Positions 23,105 through 32,497 of a stretch of DNA of 64,000 bases are shown here, piece after piece. Under the pieces are notes generated by a model. The model was given only the letters and a program-made list of their open reading frames with translations, ran no database searches and was not told where the DNA came from. Each line of letters starts with the position of its first letter. The first letter of the stretch is position 1. The stretch lies in the NCBI RefSeq assembly GCF_002933295.1, contig NZ_PSSW01000005.1, forward strand, positions 1 through 64,000, written 5' to 3'. Made by a program: the position numbers and the translations under genes. This DNA comes from Marinobacter flavimaris (GTDB taxonomy: Bacteria; Pseudomonadota; Gammaproteobacteria; Pseudomonadales; Oleiphilaceae).

Positions 23105-24559
23105 TCAGTCCTGGGCAGAAAACGTTGCTTTCGGTCCCTTCAGCGGCTCTTTATTCTGCGCCTGCTCCAGATAAACCGTAATCTGCTCATGCAGCGGATG
23201 ATTCACGCATTTTTTCTGAATAAACGTCAGGAAAGCCGTCGCTTTTTCCCACTGGGACAAGCCGTTGGCCAGGGTCTGGGCGACGAGCAGATAGGCTGGG
23301 GCCAGCTGTTCGCTGTCCGGGAAGCGTTTGTGGAAATCCTGAAGCACTCGCAAGGCCGGTTTGAACTGGCCACGGTGATACAAGGCCCTGGCGCAGCGCA
23401 CTGAAAGGTCCGGATCCTCCAGTTTGAAGCCGGGTTCTGCTTTCTGGATCGTATTCAGCACATCGGCGATGCCTTCGCCGTCGTTGCGGTCGGCCAGCCA
23501 GCCCAGAATGCGTGGATGGTAGCGGTAGAGTTCGTCGGTGTCCTGGCGGGCGGTGAGTAGCTGGTACAGCTGGCCGATTCTCAGGGCGTTATCCCGGTCC
23601 CGCTTCAAAGCTTCCTTCAACATGCTCTGCACCCGATCGTAGTTGCCGTCTTTCAGGTTCATATCGATATCGGCATCAAAGCGGGCGCTACGGTCGCGCT
23701 GGTGGGTGTCCTGCCCGGTGGTGTCATCCTGGATATCCGAGGCAAAACCCAGCTCTTCCTGGTACTGGAACAGCAGGTAGCCCAGCATGTGGAACAGGAT
23801 CAGGGTGAAGGTACTGTTCAGGAAGCCGGCCAGGGGCTGGGCCACCCAGAACGGAAAGTGATTCACCGCAAAGTCCTGGGCCGCGCCCGAGGCGAGGGTC
23901 AGCAGGATCAGGTAGCCGTAGAGCAGGAAATAAGGGGTGCCAATTCGCGAGATCAGCACCGCCAGGTTCATCGGATTCACCGCAGCACCCACCGAGCGTT
24001 CCATGGCCAGAACCATGATGCTGGCCGGTAATGCCAGAATGACAAATGCCAGCGCCAGCAGCATCAGGATGGGGCCGCCGAGCATGGCAGCCGCGCCAAC
24101 CAGCCCGCCCATCAGCACGAAGACCAGCAACTGCAGGATGACAATATCAAAGCCACTGCCGGTGAAGGCGACGGACACGGCGGGCGGTTTCAGGTGGCCT
24201 TCAGCGGTGTGGTTAATCACCGCATAGGTGTACTTGAACAGGGCCAGGGCAAGCACCAGCCAGATCAGGATGCCAATCAGGTTGGCGGGGGCTACCACCG
24301 GCACCAGGGTACAGATGGCGATCACGATCAGCGGATCGGTATGGAACGGGTAGCGGAAGAACGCGCCGAGTCGCTGCCAAAACGGGACCACTTCGGTGGC
24401 GGCGCCCAGGTATCGCATGGCCTTGCTGCAGTGCGGACACAGGGCCCGACGCTGTCGGGTATCGGCGTCGGGCATGCAGCGGCTGCAGTAGTGAATCTGG
24501 CACTCCCCACAGTGCCATTTGGCAGGGTCGCCGGGGTGATAGTGGCAATCGTGTTTCAC
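23105..24559 (-). CDS. Zinc-ribbon, multi-helix membrane protein with TPR-like C-terminus
   Basis: A 484-residue protein in three parts. Residues 1-45 hold a B-box-like zinc-binding cluster (CHYHPGDPAKWHC, CSRC and CPHC spacing). Residues 75-280 hold six or seven hydrophobic helices, a DUF4013-like block. Residues 290-480 are soluble helical repeats (LKDGNYDRVQSML, LYHRGQFKPALRVL) resembling TPRs. This combination is not a family with a known function to me. The zinc cluster and TPRs suggest a scaffolding role at the inner membrane. Stop codon 23105-23107 lies just beside the structured repeat. Confidence 0.72.
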   Translation of the reverse strand: MKHDCHYHPGDPAKWHCGECQIHYCSRCMPDADTRQRRALCPHCSKAMRYLGAATEVVPFWQRLGAFFRYPFHTDPLIVIAICTLVPVVAPANLIGILIWLVLALALFKYTYAVINHTAEGHLKPPAVSVAFTGSGFDIVILQLLVFVLMGGLVGAAAMLGGPILMLLALAFVILALPASIMVLAMERSVGAAVNPMNLAVLISRIGTPYFLLYGYLILLTLASGAAQDFAVNHFPFWVAQPLAGFLNSTFTLILFHMLGYLLFQYQEELGFASDIQDDTTGQDTHQRDRSARFDADIDMNLKDGNYDRVQSMLKEALKRDRDNALRIGQLYQLLTARQDTDELYRYHPRILGWLADRNDGEGIADVLNTIQKAEPGFKLEDPDLSVRCARALYHRGQFKPALRVLQDFHKRFPDSEQLAPAYLLVAQTLANGLSQWEKATAFLTFIQKKCVNHPLHEQITVYLEQAQNKEPLKGPKATFSAQD

Positions 24560-24703
24560 AGGTGCTTGTGTCCTGGTCCATCAGAAAATCGTTGGCTCAT
24601 GATGACAGATGTCGGTTTTGATCGCAGCAAACCAGTTAACAGGTAGACTATTGTCAGTTCCCGGGCGTATCCAACCGGGCACATCTGATTATCCGGAGGT
24701 TGC

Positions 24704-26527
24704 TTGGAACACCCGCAAAACAGCGTAACCGGTATCGATACTCGCGAAACCCGGCAGCAGTACACCTGGCGGGATATCTTTGGGCTTGCGCTCAAGCACA
24801 AGCCAAGACTGGTGCGTGCCAATCTGCTGGCTATCATGGCAACCGTGATGAGTGTGCCGGTGCCACTGCTGCTGCCGGTTCTGGTGGACGAAGTGCTGCT
24901 GGACGAGCCTGGCCCTGTGTTACCGGTAATGGATTCCTTCCTGCCGGGGAGCTGGGAAACACCGGTGGTCTATATCGGCCTGATGGTTGTGGTGGCATTT
25001 CTGCTTCGTGTGGCGGCACTGTCGTTCAACGTTTTGCAGTCCCGGGAATTTTCCAAGGTTTCCAAGGATGTGGTGTTCCGCATCCGGTCCCGCCTGCTCG
25101 GGCGTTTGCAACGGGTGGCCATGTCCGAGTACGAAACTCGCGGCTCGGGCGGAATCAGCAGTCACTTTATTACCGATCTGGATACCGTAGACCAGTTTCT
25201 GGGTACCACCATCAGCCGTTTTCTGGTGGCGAGCCTGACAGTGCTGGGTACCGCTGGGGTCCTGCTCTGGGTGCACTGGGAGCTGGGCCTACTCATTTTG
25301 CTGTTCAATCCGCTGGTTATCTTCGCCACGATTCTGATCGGCAAGCGGGTCAAGGAGTTGAAGCGCCGGGAGAACAGCGCTTACGAAGACTTCCAGGGCG
25401 ACCTGACCGAAACCCTGGATGCGATTCACCAACTGCGGGCGGCTAATCGGGAAAAGCATTACCTTCGCCAGCTGATCGACCGCGCCCGCAACGTGCGGGA
25501 CCACGCGATCCAGTTCGAATGGCGCAGCGATGCAGCCAGCCGGGCCAGTTTTGCCCTGTTCCAGTTCGGCGTCGACGCGTTCCGGGCCGCCGCGATGGTA
25601 ACCGTGCTGTTCAGCGACCTGAGCATCGGCATGATGTTCGCCATTTTCGGCTACCTCTGGTTCATGCTGACGCCGGTTCAGGAAATGCTCAACATGCAGT
25701 ACGCCTGGTTCGCCGCCAATGCGGCGCTCGGGCGTATCAACCGGTTGCTGGATCTGAAAGAAGAGCCCCGCTATCCGGCGCTGGAGAACCCGTTCCGCGA
25801 CCGTCATACCGTGGGGCTTACCCTGCGCAATATCCATTTCGCTTATGGCGAGGAGCAGGTGCTCCGGGGCATCAATCTGGAGTTGGCGCCCGGCGAAAAA
25901 GTGGCCCTGGTGGGCGCCAGCGGTGGCGGCAAGTCGACTCTGATTCAGGTCATCCTCGGCATGTACACACCGCAGCAGGGCGAGGTGTTGATTGATGGAG
26001 TGCCTGTTGAGCGCATTGGCTTGCCCTGCCTTCGTGAACATGTCGCGACCGTGCTTCAGCACCCGGCGCTGTTCAACGATACCGTTCGCCAGAACCTGAC
26101 CCTTGGCCGGGACAAGCCCGATGCCGCGCTCTGGGATGCCCTGCGAATCGCCCAATTGGACGGCACGGTTGCGGCAATGCACGACCAGCTTGATACCGTT
26201 ATCGGCCGACAGGGCGTGCGCCTGTCGGGCGGACAGCGTCAACGCCTGGCCATTGCCCGGATGATCCTGTCAGAGCCTTCAGTGGTGATCCTGGATGAAG
26301 CCACCTCGGCTCTGGATGCGGAAACAGAGTTTCAGCTCCATCGGGACCTCGAAGCTTTCCTCAAACAGCGCACCACGCTGATCATTGCCCATCGCCTCAG
26401 CGCCGTTAAACAGGCAGATCGTGCCTGTGTTTTCGAGGATGGCCGGATTATCGAAGAGGGTCACCACGACGAGCTCATTGCCAAAGAAGGGCTGTACGCC
26501 CAACTTTATGGCGAGCGCCAGATGTAA
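24704..26527 (+). CDS. ABC exporter, fused permease and ATPase
   Basis: A 607-residue half-transporter of the MsbA-like subfamily. The membrane domain has six helices over about residues 35-320. The ATPase domain has Walker A (GASGGGKST), the Q-loop (VLQHPALF), the signature LSGGQRQRLAIAR, Walker B (VVILDEATSALD) and the H-loop (IIAHRLS). A homodimer is expected; the substrate is unknown (lipid, peptide or drug). Translation starts at TTG 24704, directly behind a strong GGAGG at 24695-24699, with no suitable ATG nearby. Monocistronic by position. Confidence 0.88.
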   Translation: MEHPQNSVTGIDTRETRQQYTWRDIFGLALKHKPRLVRANLLAIMATVMSVPVPLLLPVLVDEVLLDEPGPVLPVMDSFLPGSWETPVVYIGLMVVVAFLLRVAALSFNVLQSREFSKVSKDVVFRIRSRLLGRLQRVAMSEYETRGSGGISSHFITDLDTVDQFLGTTISRFLVASLTVLGTAGVLLWVHWELGLLILLFNPLVIFATILIGKRVKELKRRENSAYEDFQGDLTETLDAIHQLRAANREKHYLRQLIDRARNVRDHAIQFEWRSDAASRASFALFQFGVDAFRAAAMVTVLFSDLSIGMMFAIFGYLWFMLTPVQEMLNMQYAWFAANAALGRINRLLDLKEEPRYPALENPFRDRHTVGLTLRNIHFAYGEEQVLRGINLELAPGEKVALVGASGGGKSTLIQVILGMYTPQQGEVLIDGVPVERIGLPCLREHVATVLQHPALFNDTVRQNLTLGRDKPDAALWDALRIAQLDGTVAAMHDQLDTVIGRQGVRLSGGQRQRLAIARMILSEPSVVILDEATSALDAETEFQLHRDLEAFLKQRTTLIIAHRLSAVKQADRACVFEDGRIIEEGHHDELIAKEGLYAQLYGERQM

Positions 26528-26696
26528 TCCTGTCCCTAAAGTTTACTTCTCATTACAACAAAAAAAGATCTGTCGCTTTTTGCGTCCGTAAAAGATTGGA
26601 AATGCAAGTTCTAGGGGCTAAACGTTGCGTAATGCACCCATAGCCCGGTTTCAAACTTCTCTGCAAACTTGCGCGGATCTTTCACGGACAGGAAAA

Positions 26697-27284
26697 GTGA
26701 ACAGGAAAACGACAAGTATTCTGCTTTTCGCCGCAGCTTTCCTTTTGGCACTTGCGCTCCCGGTGATGCCGTCGCTGCTGAACAATAGCGGCTTTTACGG
26801 GATGGCGATTGATGAGCCGGGAGAGAACCTGAATGGCTACCAGCCTCCGCAGAACGGACTTTCCGTTATTTTCTTTGGTTATCGCCAGTGCGGAACCGTT
26901 TGCCCGGTTCAATTGGTCAATCTGATGGAGTTGAGCCAGCTTTTGGATGGGGCTGAGGTCGAATTCCTGTTTGTCACCCTTGACCCGGAAAACGACACGC
27001 CGGAAGTGCTTGACCAGACCATGGAGAGTCTTGGGAAGGTGTTCAGATTCTACCGGCCAGAAACTCACCGGGCCGCTCAAAAACTGGCTTCAGCGTACAA
27101 CGATTTTGCCGTTAAACAGGGTAGTTCCGAGGATGATCTCATTGCTCACAGCGCACATCTGCATGTAGTGACGGGAGAGTTCCGCAGAAGGCTGGTTTAC
27201 ACAACGCCAGATCTGAATCTCAAGCTGGTTGAACAGGATCTTCGCCGCTTACTAAAAGACAAAAATAGCGAGAGTTCCAAATGA
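26697..27284 (+). CDS. SCO1/SenC-type copper chaperone or thiol reductase
   Basis: A 195-residue membrane-anchored thioredoxin-fold protein. The N-terminal helix ([18 protein letters not shown]) is an uncleaved anchor or signal. The copper motif C65-x3-C69 lies in [11 protein letters not shown], and the third ligand is H151 in [20 protein letters not shown] matches the SCO family too. These proteins deliver copper to the CuA site of cytochrome oxidase or reduce its cysteines. The GTG start at 26697 (with CAGGAAAA before it) puts the anchor at the N-terminus; the upstream TTG at 26625 is less likely. The stop overlaps the chemoreceptor start by four bases (ATGA), and no oxidase genes are near. 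Confidence 0.85.
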   Translation: MNRKTTSILLFAAAFLLALALPVMPSLLNNSGFYGMAIDEPGENLNGYQPPQNGLSVIFFGYRQCGTVCPVQLVNLMELSQLLDGAEVEFLFVTLDPENDTPEVLDQTMESLGKVFRFYRPETHRAAQKLASAYNDFAVKQGSSEDDLIAHSAHLHVVTGEFRRRLVYTTPDLNLKLVEQDLRRLLKDKNSESSK

Positions 27285-28801
27285 TGAGCGCAGTAAACAG
27301 TCAGTCTTACGAAGTTGAAATCCGGGAGCGCACCGATCGCCAGATGTTGTTGATCCTTCTGGCTCATATTCCGGTGGTCGGCTTGCTGGTGCCGATGGGC
27401 TATGGCACCACTATGTTCGCTCTGATTGCGTCTTTGCTGGTGGGAGGTCTTGCAACTGCCGGCTTCTTTACGATGCGTGGAACAAGGGCCTTGTCGTCAC
27501 TGTTCGCAATCTGCCTGATGCTCTTCTCAGCCATCATGATCCAGGCGCAGTTGGGTCGCATTGAAATGCATTTCCACATCTTTGCCGCCCTGGCTCTGGT
27601 GATCATTTATCGGGACTGGCTGCCGGTGGTGGTCGCGGCAGGTACCATCGCTGTTCATCATTTGGCGTTGACGGGCCTGCAGCTGAGCGGTGCGTCCTTT
27701 GGCAACATGGCATTGATGATCTTCAACTATGACTGCAGCTGGTCGATCGCATTTCTGCACGCAGCTTTCGTGGTTTTCGAGGCGGCGATTCTGGTGTTCT
27801 TCGCGATTCGAATGGGTGCGGAGCAAAAGCAGTCGATCCAGATAATCGAGATTATTCGAGGATTCGATTCCAACAACGATCTGACGACACGTCTGGATGA
27901 CGCGGACAAAAGTGTGACGGCCGGTTCGTTCAATAACATGCTGGAGCGGTTTGTCGAATTGATTTCCAGGCTCCGGGAGCTGTCAGAACAACTTCGCTCA
28001 AACGCTGATGACATGACCAGTGTCAGTGACACAACCACGCAGATTGCCAACGAGCAGCAGGTTCAGACTGATCAGGCGGCCACGGCAACCAATGAAATGT
28101 CCGCCAGTATCCAGGAAGTCGCCAGTAACGCGCAGTTGGCGTCCGATGCGGCCAGCAATGCTTCTGCTGCCGCCACCAGAGGTGGTGAGGCCATGGCTAA
28201 CGCGTCGAAACTCACGGAGTCTACCGATGAAGCTCTTGAAAGCAGTGCTAATCGGGTTGATGAGCTGAGCGAAAAAATCGAATCCATTTCCTCTGTCGTC
28301 GGCTCTATCAATGCGATCTCCGAACAGACCAACCTGCTGGCCCTGAACGCCGCCATCGAGGCGGCAAGAGCCGGAGAGCATGGCCGTGGATTCTCCGTGG
28401 TGGCGGATGAGGTCAGGGCGCTTTCCCTGAAAACCCAGGAATTTACTGACCAGATTCGGGCTACCGTCGGCGAACTTAGCGACATATCAGAAGCCACCAA
28501 GGCTTCGATGGAGATGGGCCGGACCCGTTCTGCCGAGTCAACACGGGCCATGCGAGAAACCGGCGAGGCAATTCGCGAAGTTGAAGCAGCCATCGGCGAG
28601 GTTTCGCGAATGAATTACCAGATCGCATCGGCTTCGGAAGAGCAGGCAGCCACGTCGCTTCAGATCAATGAGAATATTCATTCCATCGCCAACCGGAACA
28701 ACGATGTGGTATCCGAGGCGGAGCGGGTCAGAACCATGGCTTCAGACCTTGAGGCGGTCACCGAAAAACTGAATGAACTGGTGAAGCTGTATCGCATCTA
28801 A
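27281..28801 (+). CDS. Methyl-accepting chemotaxis protein with membrane-embedded sensor
   Basis: A 506-residue chemoreceptor. The first 185 residues are five or six hydrophobic helices and no large periplasmic domain. They hold a histidine signature, MHFHIF (H97 and H99) and AVHHLA (H126 and H127). A short HAMP-like linker precedes the cytoplasmic signalling coiled coil, with the hairpin tip [21 protein letters not shown]. Methylation-type Glu/Gln-Ala patterns are visible on both arms. Translation is coupled to the SCO gene. The histidines could bind heme or copper, so redox, oxygen or copper sensing is a fair inference. Confidence 0.88.
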   Translation: MMSAVNSQSYEVEIRERTDRQMLLILLAHIPVVGLLVPMGYGTTMFALIASLLVGGLATAGFFTMRGTRALSSLFAICLMLFSAIMIQAQLGRIEMHFHIFAALALVIIYRDWLPVVVAAGTIAVHHLALTGLQLSGASFGNMALMIFNYDCSWSIAFLHAAFVVFEAAILVFFAIRMGAEQKQSIQIIEIIRGFDSNNDLTTRLDDADKSVTAGSFNNMLERFVELISRLRELSEQLRSNADDMTSVSDTTTQIANEQQVQTDQAATATNEMSASIQEVASNAQLASDAASNASAAATRGGEAMANASKLTESTDEALESSANRVDELSEKIESISSVVGSINAISEQTNLLALNAAIEAARAGEHGRGFSVVADEVRALSLKTQEFTDQIRATVGELSDISEATKASMEMGRTRSAESTRAMRETGEAIREVEAAIGEVSRMNYQIASASEEQAATSLQINENIHSIANRNNDVVSEAERVRTMASDLEAVTEKLNELVKLYRI

Positions 28802-28818
28802 ACCTTCCAGGAACTGAT

Positions 28819-28844
28819 GTCGGAGAGTCGTCCGGCTCTCCGAC
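28819..28844 (+). terminator. Probable terminator hairpin after the chemoreceptor gene
   Basis: GTCGGAGAG (28819-28827) pairs with CTCTCCGAC (28836-28844) across an 8-base loop, 17 bases after the stop codon. No T run follows, so efficiency is uncertain. Confidence 0.5.
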
Positions 28845-29061
28845 GTTGGTCTGATATTCACCGCGCTGATGCCGAACATTCACCGGCCCGCGGTTGAACT
28901 CTCGTTAATTGCTGCAATAGTTAAAGGTGACTTCACGCTGTGGAGTCCTTTCATCAGGCTATTGCCCGGTATGGGATTGCTTTCCCGGTCGATGCGTTGC
29001 TGAAAGGGCTTCGAAAGAGCCTTCCGGAATACGCGGATAACGACGAAAAAGGAGGCACCAC

Positions 29062-31821
29062 ATGTCGAACGAAAGTCTCAGTAAAGACAGTCTGAATACC
29101 CTTTCCAGCCTGGATGCTGGCGGTAAAACCTTTCATTACTACAGCCTGCCCAAGGCTGCGGACACCCTCGGCGACCTGAATCGCCTGCCGTTTTCGCTCA
29201 AAGTGCTGATGGAAAACCTTCTGCGCAATGAGGATGGCACCACCGTGGACAGAAGCCACATTGATGCCATGGTGCAGTGGATGAAGGACCGTCATTCCGA
29301 CACTGAAATCCAGTTCCGGCCTGCCCGTGTGTTAATGCAGGATTTCACCGGCGTGCCCGGCGTCGTCGACCTGGCTGCCATGCGTGAAGCGGTCAAGGCA
29401 GCCGGTAAGGATCCGGCGATGATCAACCCGCTGTCGCCTGTGGACCTGGTGATCGACCACTCGGTAATGGTGGACAAATTCGGCGACGCGTCCTCGTTCA
29501 AGGACAACGTAGCCATCGAAATGGAACGCAACCAGGAACGCTATGAGTTCCTGCGCTGGGGCCAGCAGGCGTTCGACAATTTCCGTGTGGTGCCACCGGG
29601 CACGGGTATCTGTCACCAGGTAAACCTGGAATATCTCGGCAAGACCGTCTGGCAGAAGGACCAGGACGGCAAGACCATCGCCTACCCGGACACCCTGGTC
29701 GGTACCGATTCTCACACCACCATGATCAACGGCCTGGGCATTCTTGGCTGGGGCGTTGGCGGTATTGAAGCGGAGGCCGCCATGCTGGGCCAGCCGGTCT
29801 CCATGCTGATTCCGGAAGTGGTGGGCTTCAAGATCACCGGAAAGCTTCGGGAAGGAATCACCGCAACAGATCTGGTGCTTACCGTCACCGAAATGCTGCG
29901 CAAGAAAGGCGTGGTGGGCAAATTCGTGGAGTTCTACGGCGACGGCCTGAAGGACATGCCGGTGGCAGATCGGGCCACCATCGCCAACATGGCCCCGGAA
30001 TACGGCGCCACCTGTGGTTTCTTCCCGGTAGACGAGCAGACCATCAAGTACATGCGCCTGACCGGCCGTGAGGAAGAACAGCTGGAGCTGGTGGAAGCCT
30101 ACGCCAAGGCCCAGGGCTTGTGGCGTGAGCCCGGCCATGAGCCGGTGTACACCGACAACCTGGAACTCGACATGGGCGAAGTTGAGGCCAGCCTTGCCGG
30201 CCCCAAACGCCCGCAGGATCGTGTTGCCCTGAAGAACATGAAGTCCTCCTTTGAGCTGTTGATGGAAACTGCCGAGGGGCCTGCCGAGAACCGTGAGGCC
30301 AACCTTGAATCCGAGGGTGGTCAGACCGCCGTTGGCGTTGACGACAGCTACAAGCATCATGCCAGCCAGCCCCTTGAGATGAATGGCGAGAAAAGCCGGC
30401 TGGATCCGGGTGCGGTCGTCATTGCGGCGATCACTTCCTGCACCAACACGTCGAATCCGAGCGTTATGATGGCCGCAGGCCTGATCGCCCAGAAAGCGGT
30501 CCAGAAGGGACTGAGTACCAAGCCCTGGGTCAAGACATCGCTGGCGCCGGGTTCCAAAGTCGTCACTGACTATCTGAAAGTGGGTGGCTTCCAGGACGAT
30601 CTGGACAAACTCGGCTTCAACCTCGTCGGCTATGGCTGCACAACCTGCATCGGCAACTCCGGGCCTCTGCCGGACGCGGTAGAGAAAGCCATCAGTGATG
30701 GTGACCTGACCGTGGCCTCTGTGCTCTCCGGCAACCGGAACTTCGAAGGCCGGGTGCATCCGCTGGTGAAAACCAACTGGCTGGCATCGCCGCCTCTGGT
30801 GGTTGCCTATGCGCTGGCCGGCAACGTGCGCCTGGATCTCTCAAAAGATCCGTTGGGCAACGACAAGGATGGCAACCCGGTGTACCTGAAGGACCTCTGG
30901 CCGAGCCAGCAGGAGATCGCTGAAGCGGTGGAGAAAGTGAAGACCGATATGTTCCGTAAGGAATACGCGGAAGTCTTCGATGGCGACGCCACCTGGAAGT
31001 CCATCAAGGTGCCGGAAAGCAAGGTGTACGAGTGGTCTGATAAATCCACCTACATCCAGCATCCGCCGTTCTTCGAAGGGCTCAAGGAAGAACCGGACGC
31101 GATCGACGATATCAAGGATGCCAACATACTGGCACTGCTGGGCGATTCGGTGACTACCGACCACATCTCACCGGCCGGTTCCTTCAAGCCGGACACCCCT
31201 GCCGGACAATACCTGCAGGAGCACGGTGTCGAGCCGAAAGACTTCAACTCCTATGGCTCTCGCCGGGGTAACCACGAAGTCATGATGCGTGGCACCTTTG
31301 CCAATGTGCGTATCAGGAACGAAATGCTCGACGGCGTGGAAGGCGGTTACACCAAATTCGTGCCCACGGGCGAACAGATGGCGATTTACGATGCCGCCAT
31401 GAAGTATCAGGAGAAAGGCACGCCGTTGGTGGTCATTGCCGGCAAGGAGTACGGTACCGGCTCAAGCCGCGACTGGGCGGCCAAGGGTACCCGTCTTCTG
31501 GGTGTGAAAGCTGTGGTGGCCGAATCCTACGAGCGCATTCACCGCTCCAACCTGATCGGTATGGGCGTAATGCCACTTCAGTTCCCGGAAGGCACGGACC
31601 GCAAGAGCCTCAAGCTCACCGGTGAGGAAACCATCAGCATCGAAGGCCTGTCTGGTGAGATCAAGCCGGGACAGACCCTCAAGATGACGGTGAAGTACAA
31701 GGACGGATCCACGGAGACCTGCGAGCTGAAATCTCGCATCGACACCGCCAACGAGGCCGTCTACTTCAAGCATGGCGGCATCCTCCATTACGTGGTGCGG
31801 GAAATGTTGCGCACTGCCTGA
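29062..31821 (+). CDS. acnA: Aconitate hydratase A
   Basis: A 919-residue enzyme of the citrate cycle, isomerising citrate and isocitrate through a [4Fe-4S] cluster. Cluster cysteines are seen in [13 protein letters not shown] and in [13 protein letters not shown]. Other active-site blocks are [13 protein letters not shown] and, in the C-terminal swivel domain, [13 protein letters not shown]. Length and order match AcnA (IRP-like), not AcnB. AAGGAGG at 29049-29055 sets the start. The 260 bases upstream hold the hairpin at 28819 and no obvious sigma-70 promoter. Confidence 0.95.
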   Translation: MSNESLSKDSLNTLSSLDAGGKTFHYYSLPKAADTLGDLNRLPFSLKVLMENLLRNEDGTTVDRSHIDAMVQWMKDRHSDTEIQFRPARVLMQDFTGVPGVVDLAAMREAVKAAGKDPAMINPLSPVDLVIDHSVMVDKFGDASSFKDNVAIEMERNQERYEFLRWGQQAFDNFRVVPPGTGICHQVNLEYLGKTVWQKDQDGKTIAYPDTLVGTDSHTTMINGLGILGWGVGGIEAEAAMLGQPVSMLIPEVVGFKITGKLREGITATDLVLTVTEMLRKKGVVGKFVEFYGDGLKDMPVADRATIANMAPEYGATCGFFPVDEQTIKYMRLTGREEEQLELVEAYAKAQGLWREPGHEPVYTDNLELDMGEVEASLAGPKRPQDRVALKNMKSSFELLMETAEGPAENREANLESEGGQTAVGVDDSYKHHASQPLEMNGEKSRLDPGAVVIAAITSCTNTSNPSVMMAAGLIAQKAVQKGLSTKPWVKTSLAPGSKVVTDYLKVGGFQDDLDKLGFNLVGYGCTTCIGNSGPLPDAVEKAISDGDLTVASVLSGNRNFEGRVHPLVKTNWLASPPLVVAYALAGNVRLDLSKDPLGNDKDGNPVYLKDLWPSQQEIAEAVEKVKTDMFRKEYAEVFDGDATWKSIKVPESKVYEWSDKSTYIQHPPFFEGLKEEPDAIDDIKDANILALLGDSVTTDHISPAGSFKPDTPAGQYLQEHGVEPKDFNSYGSRRGNHEVMMRGTFANVRIRNEMLDGVEGGYTKFVPTGEQMAIYDAAMKYQEKGTPLVVIAGKEYGTGSSRDWAAKGTRLLGVKAVVAESYERIHRSNLIGMGVMPLQFPEGTDRKSLKLTGEETISIEGLSGEIKPGQTLKMTVKYKDGSTETCELKSRIDTANEAVYFKHGGILHYVVREMLRTA

Positions 31822-31899
31822 GTGGACAGGGTGAAATGGCATAGCGGGCGGCCGCTATGCCGAATTCAAGAGATCAATGAGAGAAACGAGAGAGACATT

Positions 31900-32439
31900 A
31901 TGACCGATCAACCGTTTCTGACCGACGTGAAAACCCTCAGAGAGCGGGCCCGCAAGCACATCGAAGAAGGAGCGCTTACCGAGGGCTACGGTGCCAACCG
32001 CGACAATGTGGTGAAGATTCTTAACGAAGCGCTGGCGACCGAAATTGTCTGCACCTTGCGTTACAAAAGCCACTATTTCCGTGCTGATGGTATCAACGCC
32101 AATGTCGCTGCCCAGGAGTTCCTGGAGCATGCAGACCAGGAACAGCAGCACGCCGATTGGCTGGCCGAACGTATCGTGCAGTTGGGTGGGAAACCGAACT
32201 TCTCGCCCGAAGGTCTTTTAACGAGGTCCCACGCTGAGTTCGTTGAGGGCGATACATTACGGGAAATGGTAGTGGAAGATTTGGTGGCGGAGCGGATTGC
32301 CATCGACAGCTACCGCGAAATTGCCCGTTATCTGGGCGATCAGGACCCGACCTCACGGCGGATTATCGAGGAAATCCTGGCTCAGGAAGAGGAGCACGCC
32401 GACGATATGGCGGGCTTGCTTGAAGGTCTGGATAGCTAA
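31900..32439 (+). CDS. Ferritin-like (bacterioferritin/Dps-superfamily) protein
   Basis: A 179-residue four-helix protein. Diiron-type residues are in order: the first helix has NEALATEIVCTLRYKSHY, the second EFLEHADQEQQHADWLAERI (E-x2-H type), the third ERIAIDSYREI, and the fourth EEILAQEEEHADDMAGLL. The layout is that of bacterioferritin-related stress proteins. GAGAGA before ATG 31900 is preferred over the in-frame start at 31822. It follows acnA closely, which suits an iron-linked role, but the two may be separate units. A terminator follows at 32460-32488. Confidence 0.82.
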   Translation: MTDQPFLTDVKTLRERARKHIEEGALTEGYGANRDNVVKILNEALATEIVCTLRYKSHYFRADGINANVAAQEFLEHADQEQQHADWLAERIVQLGGKPNFSPEGLLTRSHAEFVEGDTLREMVVEDLVAERIAIDSYREIARYLGDQDPTSRRIIEEILAQEEEHADDMAGLLEGLDS

Positions 32440-32459
32440 GCCGCCTGACCGTGGAGAGT

Positions 32460-32488
32460 AAAAGTGCTGCCTTTCAGGTAGCGCTTTT
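32460..32488. terminator. Bidirectional terminator between convergent genes
   Basis: AAAAGTGCT (32460-32468) pairs with AGCGCTTTT (32480-32488), with one G-T type mismatch and an 11-base loop. Both strands end the stem in a T run, so it can serve the ferritin-like gene and the kinase operon. Confidence 0.85.
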
Positions 32489-32497
32489 ATTGCCGGT

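Noticed and set aside
26537-26563. Flagellar sigma-28-like TAAAGTTT box upstream of the SCO-chemoreceptor operon
   Set aside because: The -35 matches exactly, but the expected -10 (GCCGATAA) is only 3 of 8, so it was not listed as a promoter.
29332-30759. Long antisense open frame (475 codons) inside acnA
   Set aside because: It mirrors acnA codons, lacks a ribosome-binding site and shows no recognisable protein family.
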